The notes below the pieces were generated by a model. It was not told the DNA's origin. It was given only the letters and a program-made list of their open reading frames with translations, and did no database searches. The position numbers were made by a program, and so were the translations under genes. From Begonia masoniana (lineage: Eukaryota; Streptophyta; Magnoliopsida; Cucurbitales; Begoniaceae): a stretch of 64,000 bases of DNA. Shown here in pieces: positions 11,335 to 22,644 of this stretch. Position 1 is the first letter of the stretch. Each line of letters opens with the position of its first letter. The stretch is from assembly GCA_022432975.1 (NCBI GenBank), contig CM039509.1:21607432-21671431 (forward strand), in the 5' to 3' direction.

Positions 11335-13892
11335 TGTAACATTTGGAAATTTCTCTTAACGTACATAGCTTTAGATTAGGTTGTGTAATGGAGCTTAACG
11401 TTAATCCTAAAGTTATCCTAGCAAATTGAGTTGGAAAGTGGAAATTGGAATAAAAGTGAAGTAGGTTATGATGAAAGTGTTGTTTTAGTAATTAAGGAAG
11501 GAAACAAAAAAATAAAAGGGATAGAAGAGAGAGCCATTCAGGTTAGAGTTAAGGAAATGGTAAGGGAGGGGTAACTTTATAAAAACATGATTTTTTGTGG
11601 TAAAGTTTTAAAGGGAAAAATGTGGAAAATTATAAGTTTGATGGTTTAGGTGTAAAAAAGACAAAAGTGCCTTCTTCCTCCCCTTTCCTCCCACGATAGT
11701 TTTCAGCCCCATCGAAGGTTTCTCCTCTCCTCCATTTCATAAATTTTGGCAAGGATTTGAGGTGAGTTGTAGTGAGTTTTGTTATAAATGCATGGTAGGG
11801 AAGTTTGTTGGTGTTTTTGATGAGTTTTTGTGGAGTTTTGTTAGGGTTTGGAAACCCTAATGGGAGAGCTACGAATTTTCCATTTCTCTTGCTGTTTTTC
11901 TTGCTAAATTTGGTGGTTTAAACATTAGATATGTTGGTTTAGGTTGTTTAGGTAGTTAGATTAGAGAATTGGTGAAAGTTAGTGAAAAACCAGTTTTGGT
12001 ACTTTAGGTCGCCGATTCTGTTTTTGCATAATAAGATTGGACATGTTGTTTGGTTGTTAAATTTGATTGCTTCAATGGATAGTAGATGCGTAGAGGTTTA
12101 TAGAATGGGGTGGAACGTTTAAATCCGTTAAAAAACAAGTAAGTTATGGCCGATTGAAGTTGGACGATGAAAAATGTAGAAAAATCAAAATTTTGGAGTT
12201 TGGATGCTTAGAGTTATCTAGTTGTTGATAGAAATAGAGTAAATGCCCTTTAGGTATAGTTGTATGGTTACTAAGTGATTTCCCTATATTTTTTAGGTTG
12301 ACGAACTAGTAGATAGCATAGTTGAAGTAACTGAACACGTGCCGAGAAACCAGGTAAGTAGTGGAGTGTGTGCGTTTGGCTACAGGCCTACACCAAGGAA
12401 TGGTAGGGTTTTTTTGTTGGTTGTTTGTTTGCTTTGTGTTGAGCATTGTGTGGCATGCATCATTGTTTTCGAACTATGAAAAACGAGTTTTGAACACGGT
12501 TTTGAAATGTAAGCATGAAACGTAATAAGATAATAAAAATAAAATGGTGTCTCGAGTGGAGTCGCCTAATCGAGTTAGGGTGCTAGGGTTGCACTTGCAA
12601 GGGGCTCTACAAGAGATGTATGCTGAAAGTATGTAAGTTGTCGTGATTATGAACGGGGTTCTATGATCGACGTGGGAGGGGATCGTGCATGGCCATCCAA
12701 TGGGCGGGGCCCGGATGTATGCCTACGATCTTGCTCAGTTGGGTCAAGGTGTGGCCATCCAATGAGCGGGGCTCGGATGTGTGTCTACTTGATCCACACC
12801 GAAAAGTGAAAGATTAATGAAACAAAAACGAAACGAAACAACAGAGCGAGTAGAAACTGCATATGTTAGGGGTTGAGTGTGTGCATTGTGTTTGCTTTTT
12901 TTACATTCATTATTCTCTACTTGCTAAGCATTAGGCTTACGTTTTGTGTTCTGTGCTATAGGTGACGACGTGCTTCCAGGTGAGCTAGATGAGGGAGGAC
13001 AGGACTAGGGTGAAGTCGGTGACGCACGGGGCATGCCAGTGCGGGTAATTGTCGGGGCGTCTTGTCCATGGAGTTGCTGGGATGTGGAGTAGAGTTGTGT
13101 TTTGGATTGTGAATTTCGATTGTAGATACGTATGGAATTTTAAGTCTTTTGGTGTACTTTGAATGTGTTTTATAAAACATTTGGTTTTTCAAGATTTCGG
13201 TTTTAGAAAAGTTTAGCTGTTATGCTGCTCGATTTTTGTAGAGTAAACAATGTTTGTTTTCACCTATTTTCACGTTTTCGATGGCGTTTTATAGTCGGGT
13301 TTCTGGGATTTTCACGTGTCAAGAAGTGGGAAAAGTTATGGGTAAATTTTTGGTGACTTGGTTGTGTGAGATTTGAAGAAAAATGGAGAAAAGGTGTAGG
13401 AGGTGCGCTGGTGGCCGGAGCTGGCGCACTGGCGTTGGGCTGGGCGCACGCAGTAGGTGCACAGTGCACGCTGCGCCCCGCGCCCCGTGGCGATCAATCG
13501 GCCAATTCTACTATTCATCAATCGGGCAATCGCCGATCGATCGGCACCTCGCCCGTGCGGTTGTGCGCTCGCTGCGCGCGCGGTGTGCGGAACGGCAGCG
13601 CGCGATGCGTGCGCTGCCTAGGCGACGCGTGCACCCAGTGCGCACGCGGCGCCCATGTGAGCATCCTTAATTTTTTTTAAAATTTTTTTTCCTATTTCTA
13701 ATATGTTTTAACCCGACAGTTTTTAACACGTTTTGCACGTATTTTACGTGCGTTTTCCAACCATTTTTAAGGGTTCAAAAAACTCGAAAATCGAGTCAAA
13801 ATTTTATCGAAACTTATTTTAAACTTCATTTTAAACATGGGATTGATGTGTAAAGTAGCGCACTGAGCCGTGGTGGGTTCGGGGGCGTTACA
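11335..13892 (+). repeat. Solo LTR, diverged Tekay-related family
   Basis: 2558 bp, TGTAACATTTGG ... GGGGGCGTTACA, flanked by perfect 5-bp target duplications TCTTC (11330-11334 and 13893-13897), with no internal region. Its layout follows the other Tekay LTRs: a gene-body-like T-rich part, a block ending GGTGACGACGTGC, then an inverted-repeat region and an A/T-rich end. The region 13390-13655 is strikingly CpG-rich and holds GTGCACAGTGCAC (13457-13469) and the palindrome GCCGATCGATCGGC (13532-13545). Solo LTRs arise by recombination between the two LTRs of one element. Confidence 0.85.
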
Positions 13893-14394
13893 TCTTCTAC
13901 TCCCTTCCCGAAAGATCGAGGGAACTTTGCCTTTGACAAAGGAGTGGAGCTGACATCTCTTGAAAGCCTGACTTTTTCTTTGAATAGGGAGGCCTTGCCT
14001 CATGCTTTTCTTGGTCCCTATCACTACTAGCCTTTCCCTCCCTTTAACCCCCCCACACATTATCAATCACTACTTTCTATTCTTTCTCTCTCGACCTCGC
14101 CCTTCTCTAATAGGTGAAAGTATAGACGCACACCTAGGGATATACGAATGTCATTCTTCAGATGGATCGCTGTTCGATAGTTATTGTAGCCAAAATAAGT
14201 AGGCATGAACTTCTGTATAGCACCCTAGTTATATAGTACAAGTAGCTAAGAGGGCTGGGAGGTAAGGTACGACTTGCATCTTTCTTGTGAAAGAATACTT
14301 GCTGAGCAAGGCTCCTTTCAAGTCAAACGGGGATTGCCAGTCTTGATCGTAACAAAGGACCAACCATTGTACTTCTTTCTAGAGGAGGGTCTAA
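13893..14394. other. Filler DNA, probably mitochondrial-like
   Basis: About 500 bp that resembles no LTR or coding part of the elements here. Its texture (balanced GC, many short AAGAAAG/CTTTCT words, no reading frame) resembles plant mitochondrial intergenic DNA. It starts with the right TSD of the solo LTR (TCTTC) and ends with the left TSD of the next element (TCTAA, 14390-14394). Confidence 0.4.
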
Positions 14395-16914
14395 TGTAAC
14401 ACCCGGTTTTACGGGATTTTATAATTCCAATATACAATGGTATTTTTATAAATATGTCAGATTAAGTCAGTTTTGTTAACAAAAACCGTTATTAAGGTTC
14501 TAATGATTAATATGGATTTTAGGAGAAATTAAGGAATTTTTGGATTAGTAGCGCTAATTTTACGAGTTTTGTGTTTCTCATCATATAAAGGACGTTGTGG
14601 TAAAAGTTGTAAACGAGGTCCGATTTGTGAACGGAGAGTTTTGATGGAACCGTAGTAATATGTTGGATTTATTGGCGAATTGAGGAAATTTGGAGAAACC
14701 GAATCGAGAGTCAAATAATAGAATAGGTGACGAAACTAATAGGAAAAATCAAAGGAAGGGTAAAAAGGTAATTTGCCAAGTCAAATTTTTAACTAAAATC
14801 ATTAGTTTTCTTTTCTTCTCCCTCATTCACGATTTCTTCTATGTGATTTTTCCTCTCGGCGATAGACTTCCTCCCTCACGCGATTTCTGACTCCAACGAT
14901 CGAGCTCCTCTCTGATCGACTTCTGTTCTTCGTGTTTGCCCCTCCAGTCAACGTTCTAGGTAAGGTTCTATAGTTTTTGGACGATAGATTTCGGTTTTCT
15001 AGGGTTTAAACGGTTAGGGTTTCATTTAGGGTTTTCGCGAAATAGTCAGATTATGCTAGAAATGGCTAGGGTTGTCCTATTTATGACCTTGGTGAACGTA
15101 TTAATGGGCATTGGAGGTAGTTGGGCTAATTAATGGCCATTAATGTGAATTTTGGGTTGTTGGAGAACTTAGAAACTCCATTAATGGAGGTTAGGAGTTT
15201 ATGAGCCCGAATTGCTCGACAAAATGCCTCAATGAGCAAATTTAGAGTTTTAGGAGATTTCTTTAGTTAAGGGTTTCGTTAGTTTGGACGTTTAATGGTT
15301 TAAACACGTTTTAACGATGATTGTTGTGAATTTGCCTTAGGTGAACAACGCTCATGGACGGAGCTTGAGTTTCAACGAACGCGAGAAAAGTTCTCGTGAC
15401 TTACTATGGCCGATTGGCCTACACCATACGTCGAAGACTTGTCGAGGAACATTGGTGATTTGTTTGTTTAAATGCTTTGGTTGGGTAGATAGGATTGGTT
15501 GCCTTTTTAGGTTATGTTTTTATCGTCTTGATGGTACACATGTTGGTTGGTTACTTTATAAATTGAATTGTTCATGCATCACGATTTTCGAACGAGCATA
15601 GAAAATGAATTTCCGCACTACGTTTTCAGGAAAAGTGATGTTGCCCGACAGGGGGCTATTGATCTATCGTGAAGGCTGAGAGGAGCTTGTCACGATACCA
15701 CACCTAATGAAACTAATATACGTAATATGTTAGCTTGTCATGCGAGGTGGGGTTCAGGCGTGGCTGTTACAGATGTAAGAATGTCTCCCGCCCCCTATGT
15801 GGAAAGCGTTGTCCAACCGCCGGACGTGTCCTCTCCATCTAGCGGGCTGAGATCTTGGTGACAATCTGTCTACCACGATCTGTTATATTATGTTATGTAT
15901 TCTGCATGATTTCCGAACTTCATATGCATGGCATGCATCTGCATTTACGAAACTTGCTGAGCCTTTAGCTCATAGTTGTCTGTATGGTGTAGGTTATCTT
16001 GATACAGGTGAGGATGAGATCCCTCCACCCGAGGAATGATCAGTTGAAGAAAGATGGCCCGTGGGAGTGTGCAGTGCAGTCGGTGCGCTTTCAACCCGTG
16101 GGGATGTTTGTAGGTATTTTGGGAACGTGATAGTAGATGAGATTAAACAGTTGAACATATTAGGATGCTTGGGATCTGGCTAGTCAAGAAAAACAATGTT
16201 TTGATAAATTTGTGTTAGGAAACGTTTTGTTAAACCAGTTATTTGAATGATATGAAACTGCTTGGAATTTTCTTTTAAACAGGAGGAATTGTTTAGGTTT
16301 TAAATGGATTCACGCAGTTCGTCTTTTTTTTTTTTTTACAAAAGTTTACTATGTTTTTAAACACGTTCTAGGATATGTTTCGGGTTGTTTATTTGGTGAT
16401 TTACGAAAGGGAGGAATGAGCGAAGTTATAAATGATTTATGTTGAAAAATTTTAGGGTGTATGTGTAGTAAGGAAATTATGCTGGGAAGGAGGAAAGAAA
16501 GAAGAAGGGAGAGGCGAGCTCCTTAGAAATTTTGGATTCCAGGGAGTGTGCCGATCGATCGCCCAAAGGGGCGATCGATCGGCTGGCGATAGATCGCTGG
16601 GGCGATCGATCGCCCCTCCATTTTTTTATTCTGGCGATCGATCGCCCCTTTATTTTGTGTGACAATTGTCCCTTTTGCCCTCCACCGATTGTTCTATTAC
16701 TTTAAGTTTTATTTTAATTGTTTTGTAAATTGTTTTATTGTTTTATTTAAATTGTTTTCTTTAGTTTTCTTTCCTTTAAACACGTTTTCCTAAAAGGTTT
16801 TCAAATGGTTTTCCGCTTAAACGTTAGGTTTAAAAGTTTATTAGGTATAAAAGAAAAAGAAAAAATAAAAAAATTTATAAGTAAAAATTTAGGAATAGTG
16901 TAAGGGTCGCTATA
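14395..16914 (+). repeat. Tekay 5' LTR
   Basis: 2520 bp from TGTAACACCCGG to GGGTCGCTATA. The final CA has mutated to TA; the 3' copy keeps GGGTCGCTACA. It carries the blocks shared by all LTRs of this group here, including AGGTGAACAACGCTC near 15340 and CTTGATGGTACACATG near 15525. Confidence 0.93.
16551..16646. repeat. Inverted-repeat cluster in Tekay 5' LTR
   Basis: A 14-bp perfect stem, CCGATCGATCGCCC (16551-16564) with GGGCGATCGATCGG (16569-16582), loop AAAG. It is followed by the 18-bp palindrome GGGGCGATCGATCGCCCC (16599-16616) and GGCGATCGATCGCC (16633-16646). The cluster lies 270-363 nt before the LTR end. The 3' LTR keeps only part of it, at 28742-28860. Confidence 0.88.
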
Positions 16915-16918
16915 GTTA

Positions 16919-16930
16919 TGGTATCAGAGC
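16919..16930 (+). other. Primer-binding site, tRNA-iMet
   Basis: TGGTATCAGAGC, complementary to the 3' end of plant initiator tRNA-Met, 4 bases after the LTR end. Confidence 0.88.
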
Positions 16931-17085
16931 CCCCAGGTTTTAAAAACTGTTCTTTAGACTGCTCAACTGCACAGCCACTACACGGACATCCTTCATCAAC
17001 TGTAAGTATGTTTAAAAGTTTTATTTGATTTCGATTTCTTAGGGTTATTTGTTTTTTTTTTTAACTTTTATAGGAGCTATATAAG

Positions 17086-17938
17086 ATGGTTCGAGGAAAG
17101 GACCCTAGGGATGAAGCCCTAGACCGACTTACGGAATTGCTGGACCGTCAGGCCTAGCACATGAACTGGCAAGCACAACAAATTGAGCGTTTAGTAAATC
17201 GTGAGGATCGTCAGGCCCGAGAGGTGGTCGTTCCAAACCATCAAGGCATGGAGAGATTTCAAAAGTTGCAACCCCCAGTATTCAACTGACAATCATAGGA
17301 CCCCACTTTAGCCGAGGAGTAGATCCGAACGATGGAAGATATGCTAGAGTATGCTGGCATAGAGAACGGGAACAAGGTTGCCTACGTCACCTTCCATTTA
17401 GCGTTGGATGCCCCTTTTGGTGGAATTCGATTAAAGCAACAACGGACGTGGCAATTATGACTTGGGAACGGTTTAAGACCGTGTTTTTCGACAAATATTT
17501 CAGCCGCACTGTGAGGGTGGCGAAGAGGAATGAGTTTACGTAGGTGAAGCAGACAGGTTCAGTTGCAGAGTATATACGGAAGTTTGAAACCCTGTCGAGA
17601 TTTGCACCACGCCTAGTAAGTGATAACGAAAACAAGGTACACCAGTTTATGGAAGGGCTGAATCCAGAGATCCAGATGAACATTATTGTATCGGGAATTA
17701 TAGATGTGCCCTATTTTGATATCTCAGCTAGAGCTATGGACTTCGAGGCTGCCAGGGCGACTTGTGTTAGGCCGAGGGAGCCAGCTAAGGGCTTCTTCCG
17801 TGAGATCCGTCCTCAGTCACAGAACCGAGGTTGGCAGCCTAGAGTACAACAACCCCAGCAGCAACAGAGAGGCGTGAAGAGGCCTTCAGAGGGAGGTAGT
17901 TATTGGGGTAAGGGGAAGCAGGTACAGGGGGCTCCTTA
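17086..17938 (+). pseudogene. gag: Tekay gag, multiple stops
   Basis: Starts at ATG 17086 (MVRGKDPRDEALDRL), matching the starts of the two better Tekay copies in this window. The capsid part shows NEFT..KQTGSVAEYIRKFETLSRFAPR and [15 protein letters not shown]. It is broken by TAG 17155-17157 (CAG in relatives), TGA 17287-17289, TAG 17296-17298, TAG 17320-17322 (a conserved Trp), a one-base deletion near 17412, a TAG near 17541, and a TAG just before 17940. Most changes are C-to-T or G-to-A. The zinc knuckle follows in the next segment. Dead gene; identity is clear by comparison with the copy at 60633. Confidence 0.88.
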
Positions 17939-19905
17939 GATGCCCTGGTGCCCTAAGTGCCAGAAAGAACACAGTGGTGAATGCAAAATAGGCACGAATA
18001 AGTGCTATCGGTGCGGTGAAGTCGGCCATTTTGTTAAGGATTGCCTAAAGCCAAGCCGAGATCAGTTGGGCGGAGTTCAGAGAAGGGTCATGCCGAGGAT
18101 CTTTGCCTTTATTGATCCTGGTGACGTCGACGACGAGGCACAGCCGTCCGTGATATCAGGTACTATATTGATTATGGCCATAGCTGTACTTTCTTTGATG
18201 GATATGGGAGCTACGCACTCCTTCATTTCAACTGCTTGCATGACTAGATTGGGATTAGAGTTTGAGTTAGCAGAATTCGAGTATAGAGTGATGTTGCCTT
18301 CGGGAGAGCATATGCAGTCCGATCGTATTTTCCAGGGCAATGTTGTCTCAGTGGGGAATACTACCATTTATGAGCATAGAGCGGTACGACCTTATCTTAG
18401 GGATGGACTGGCTGTCACAGCACTTCGCCACCATCGATTGTCGATCCGGGATTGTGACTTTTTGGCCCCCGGGTAAAGCCGAGTTTTCTTATCAGGCGAT
18501 CAATAGGTTGAGTGGGTCACCTACTTCCTATTCCACGAAGGTCAATGAGCAGTTTAGAGGTGAATGCTCGATTTATCTGGCCACAGTAGTTGATACTCAG
18601 TTGCTCAGTGGAGTAAAGTTGAGTGACCTTCCTATAGTCAGAGAATTCTCTGAGATCTTCCTTGATGATCTTCCCGGATTACCGCCGGACAGGGAGATCG
18701 AATTTACCATTGTAGTGTATCCGAGCTCCGCGCCAATGTCTAAGATTCCATATTTATTGGCGCCTGCTGAATTGAGAGAGTTGAAAACTCAGCTTGAGGA
18801 GTTGCTGGATAAGGGTTTCATCTGACCCAGTTTTTCTCCCTAGGGCGCCCGTTCTGTTCGTTAAGAAGAAGGACGGGACTCTCAGGATGTGCATGGAGTA
18901 CAGAGAGCTGAATAAGCTTACAGTGAATAATAAGTATCCACTGCCCCGGATAGAGGATTTATTTGATCAACTACAGGGTGCTCGTGTGTTTTCCAGGATT
19001 AATCTACGCTCGGGTTATTACCAATTGAAGGTCCAGAGAGAAGATATTCAGAAAACGGCATTCCAAACGAGGTATGGGCATTACGAGTTCCTTGTTATGT
19101 CTTTTGGGGTTACTAATGCCCCTACAGCGTTTATGGATTTGATGAACCGTGTTTTGAAGGAGTATTTGGACAAGTTTGTTGTTGTTTTCATTGACGACAT
19201 TTTGATCTATTCTAAAACGAAGGAAGAACACGAGGAGCATCTGAGGATTGTTTTTAGAATTCTGAGTCAACACCGTCTATATCCAAAGTTTTCTAAGCGT
19301 GAGTTCTGGTTGGACAAGGTAGGTTTTCTTGGCCATATCATATCACAGGAAGGAGTTTCTGTGGATCCGAGTAAAATTCAGGTGGTCAAGGATTGACCAC
19401 AGCCTAAAAACGTGCGTGAGGTACGTGGATTTCTCGGGTTGGCTGGCTATTATCAGAAGTTCATAGAGGGATTTTCGAAGATTGCAGTTCCTCTCTCATG
19501 CTTGACTCGGAAGAATGAGAAGTTTATATGGTCGGCTGCTTGTGACGGGAGTTTTATGGAGTTGAAGCAGAAGTTGACCACAGCTCCAGTTCTAACGCTG
19601 CCTGTTGAAGGTGATAAATTCAGTATTTACTGTGATGCGTCTGAAGATGGACTTTGTCACGACCTTAATACTGTACCCAAATTTCCCGCACTATTGTTAT
19701 TATTATTATTATTATTTTTTAACTTTTAACTTTGACTGTACTTAAGGCGAAATCTCAATCGAAATCGAAATCGGAATTGAAATCGAAGTTCGTTTAGTAA
19801 ATCGTTTAAAACAAATACTTAAACAATTAAAACTTAAAACAATTAAATCAATTAAAACTATTAACTAATTAAAATAAAACCTTTTTTTTTTCTTAATAAC
19901 ATGGC

Positions 19906-20079
19906 GATCAGTCGCCCATAAAAGGGGCGACTGATCACCACGCTCTCTGGATTTCTCCAGAGAGCGGCGACCAGTAACGCCTGGCAATCGCCTCTCAGCG
20001 ATTGCCAGGCAGGGAGAGGCGATTGATCACCTCCCAAAGGCGATCAATCGCCATGCTCTCTGGAACTTCTCCAGAGAGC
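19906..20079. repeat. Array of five perfect hairpins in LTR
   Basis: Five consecutive stems: GATCAGTCGCCC/GGGCGACTGATC (19906-19936, loop 7); CGCTCTCTGGA/TCCAGAGAGCG (19941-19966, loop 4); GCCTGGCAATCGC/GCGATTGCCAGGC (19979-20010, loop 6); GGCGATTGATC/GATCAATCGCC (20018-20052, loop 13); GCTCTCTGGA/TCCAGAGAGC (20055-20079, loop 5). All arms are perfectly paired. The array lies 250-425 nt from the LTR 3' end (which is at 19655). No function is known to me. Confidence 0.9.
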
Positions 20080-20191
20080 ACAGCTCCCCCTTCCTTCATC
20101 TTTCTTCCTTCATTTCCTCACACCCTGCATTTCACATTTACACCTCAACCATTATTTAACATGCACTACTCAATTCCGCAACAACTCATCC

Positions 20192-22644
20192 TGTAACACC
20201 CCTAAGTCCGTACCCATTTACCCGTATAAATTTTTCATTTCTATTTTACATTTTTAAAATAAAACTTTAAAACCTAACGTTAAAGCGGAATTGAAATCGA
20301 AACCGAAACCGGAATCGAAATCGAACTTCGTTTGGTAAATCATTTCAAATATAAACTAAAACTATTAATAAATAAAACTTAAAACATTTAAATATTTAAT
20401 AAAAACTAAAGGAGGGGCAGAATCGAAAAAGGGGCTGCCAAAAGGAGGCAGCGATCCTCCTTCAAACACTCCAGCACTTCAACGCACTTCACCATTCATT
20501 CATGCTTATACTTCAACGATTTGCTCTCTGGAATCCGATTTCCAGAGAGCAAAACTTACACTTCTTCACGCCAACAATTACCATAATTTACCACCTAAAT
20601 CAAATCAATTAAACTAAAACGTATTCTAAGTTCAATCGACTCGAGTCAGGCTTTGCGAAATCCGACTGCGTGGATAGCTCTAAAAACCGAGCTATCCGTA
20701 ACAACCCACAAACAATTCATAACACTTAATTTAAACAACCAAACAGTTCCAGAATTTCTATAACGTTTAAATAGCAGTTCTAAACCAAAACATTTTATAA
20801 CGTTCATCAAACAGTTTAAACCAAAACGTATTACATACAATTACCAAACGTTATCTAATCCCTATCCAGATCCAAACAACCTAAATATTCTATACAGTTA
20901 TCAGATCACACATCCCAAAATAACCCCAGAGTCCATACATACATCCCCACGGGTCGTATCGCGCCTCGACTACTCAGCGCACTCCCACGAGCATCATCCA
21001 TCAGCTGTTCCTACATCAGGAGGAGGAATATCATCCTCACCTGGGTCAACGTAACCTAGAACGTCACCTACACCATACAGACACATATGAGATATTGAAA
21101 TCTCAGTAAGCTACGTAAATGCAGATGCATGCGTGCGTATGCCATTCAGAAATCATGCTCAGATTCAGATTACAGATACAGAATTACAGATTACAGATTC
21201 ATTACGTCACAGACAGACAGAATCGTCACCGAAACCTCTACCCACTAAGCGGAGAGGGCCCATCCAGCGATCGGACTACCCTTTCCACCTAGAGAGGGGG
21301 GGTACACGCTTGCAACACGCACAGCCGTGCCTGAGCCCCATCCCGCGTGACCAGATACAGACAGATTACGTTTATTCATTCAGATTTCGTTACAGATTTC
21401 ATTTCAGATATACGTTCCTTTTCTTAAAAACACGTGCAGAAATTCCTTTTCATGACTTTCGAAAACCGTGATGCATGAACAGTTCATATCAGCGGAAAGT
21501 AAACAAACAACATACATATTAACCAGACAATACAACATAACCTAGCTACCCAACCTAAACAACGTAAAACAAGGAACCCTCAAGGATCCTTGATATGACG
21601 ACGAGGTATGGTGTAGACCTTTCGGTCAAGCAAGTCACGAGAACTTACCTTGAGCGCGCTGGATCTCAAACTTCGTCCACGGGAGTCGTGTCTGAGAAAA
21701 AACACGATATTTGTCGTTAAAACCAATTTAAACGATTAAATGTCCAAACTAATAAAGTCCTTAATCTAACAAATTGAAGCTTTTAAACAACGACATAACG
21801 CTTGATAAATCTGGAAATCCATATTACGAGTTATTTCCAAAAACCCAAAAATTCTATAATTTATACTTTTTCACAAATTGGTTTATCTTCGTCCAATAAC
21901 GTTCAATACGTTCGATACATGCTTAATCATGGCTAACCTATTAATTACGAGCCCTAAATCGCGTTTTTCGTCGAAACCCTAACTGTAACCCTAACCCTAA
22001 ATCGAACCGAAAACTCGAAATAAACGCTTAGAGGCCGAAGCTACATACCGAGGGTAGCGAGAGGAGAAGAAATGACGAGGAACGGAGGAGAAACGGAGGA
22101 GAACGGAGGTCGGACGTCGTGAGAACGCCGGCGGCCAGAGAAGCTTCTCCTTCTCTGTTCGTGCGATCCAGAGAGAAAAAGAAAGAAAGAGAGAAAGTCA
22201 GGGAGAAATGAGGGTTTGTGATGTTTTTAATAGAAATTATTTTGCAAATTACCATTTTGCCCTTCTTACTTAAATCTATTCGTTTCGTCCTTCGTTTCGT
22301 TAATCGTCCTGCGATTCGGATTCTCGAAAATTTCATATTTTGCCAATAACTCATATTCATCGCCAAGGCTTTATTAAAACTGTCCGTTCGCAATTCGGAC
22401 CTCGTTTACTATTTTTACTAAAACGTCCTTTACATTACGATAAACGTATTTACTCGGAATATAGCGTTTAATCTCCGAAAATTCCCAGAATTTCCTTAAA
22501 ATTCTTATTAATCGTTAGGATCATAATGACTCTTTCCATTTGCGAAACTGATTTGATTTGACATATTTACTAAAAATGCCATTAAATAATGAAATAATAA
22601 TATAATATAACATATCCAAAAGTCCGTACAAGCCGGATATTACA
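20192..22644 (-). repeat. Solo Tekay-related LTR nested in a solo LTR
   Basis: 2453 bp on the minus strand, beginning TGTAATATCCGGC at 22644 and ending AGGGGTGTTACA at 20192, with TSD CATCC (20187-20191 and 22645-22649). No internal region. One perfect hairpin, GCTCTCTGGAA/TTCCAGAGAGC (20523-20550), sits 331-358 nt before its 3' end. Its 5' end words are closest to those of the LTR at 57969 (TGTAATACCCGGC), so it may belong to that younger subfamily. Confidence 0.9.

Noticed and set aside
13366..13680. 104-codon frame in the CpG-rich LTR segment
   Set aside because: Overlapping frames of similar length occur in two registers, as expected from GC-rich sequence without stops.
22028..22393. 121-codon minus-strand frame
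   Set aside because: Lies inside the nested solo LTR and has no domain; equivalent regions of sister LTRs are not open.
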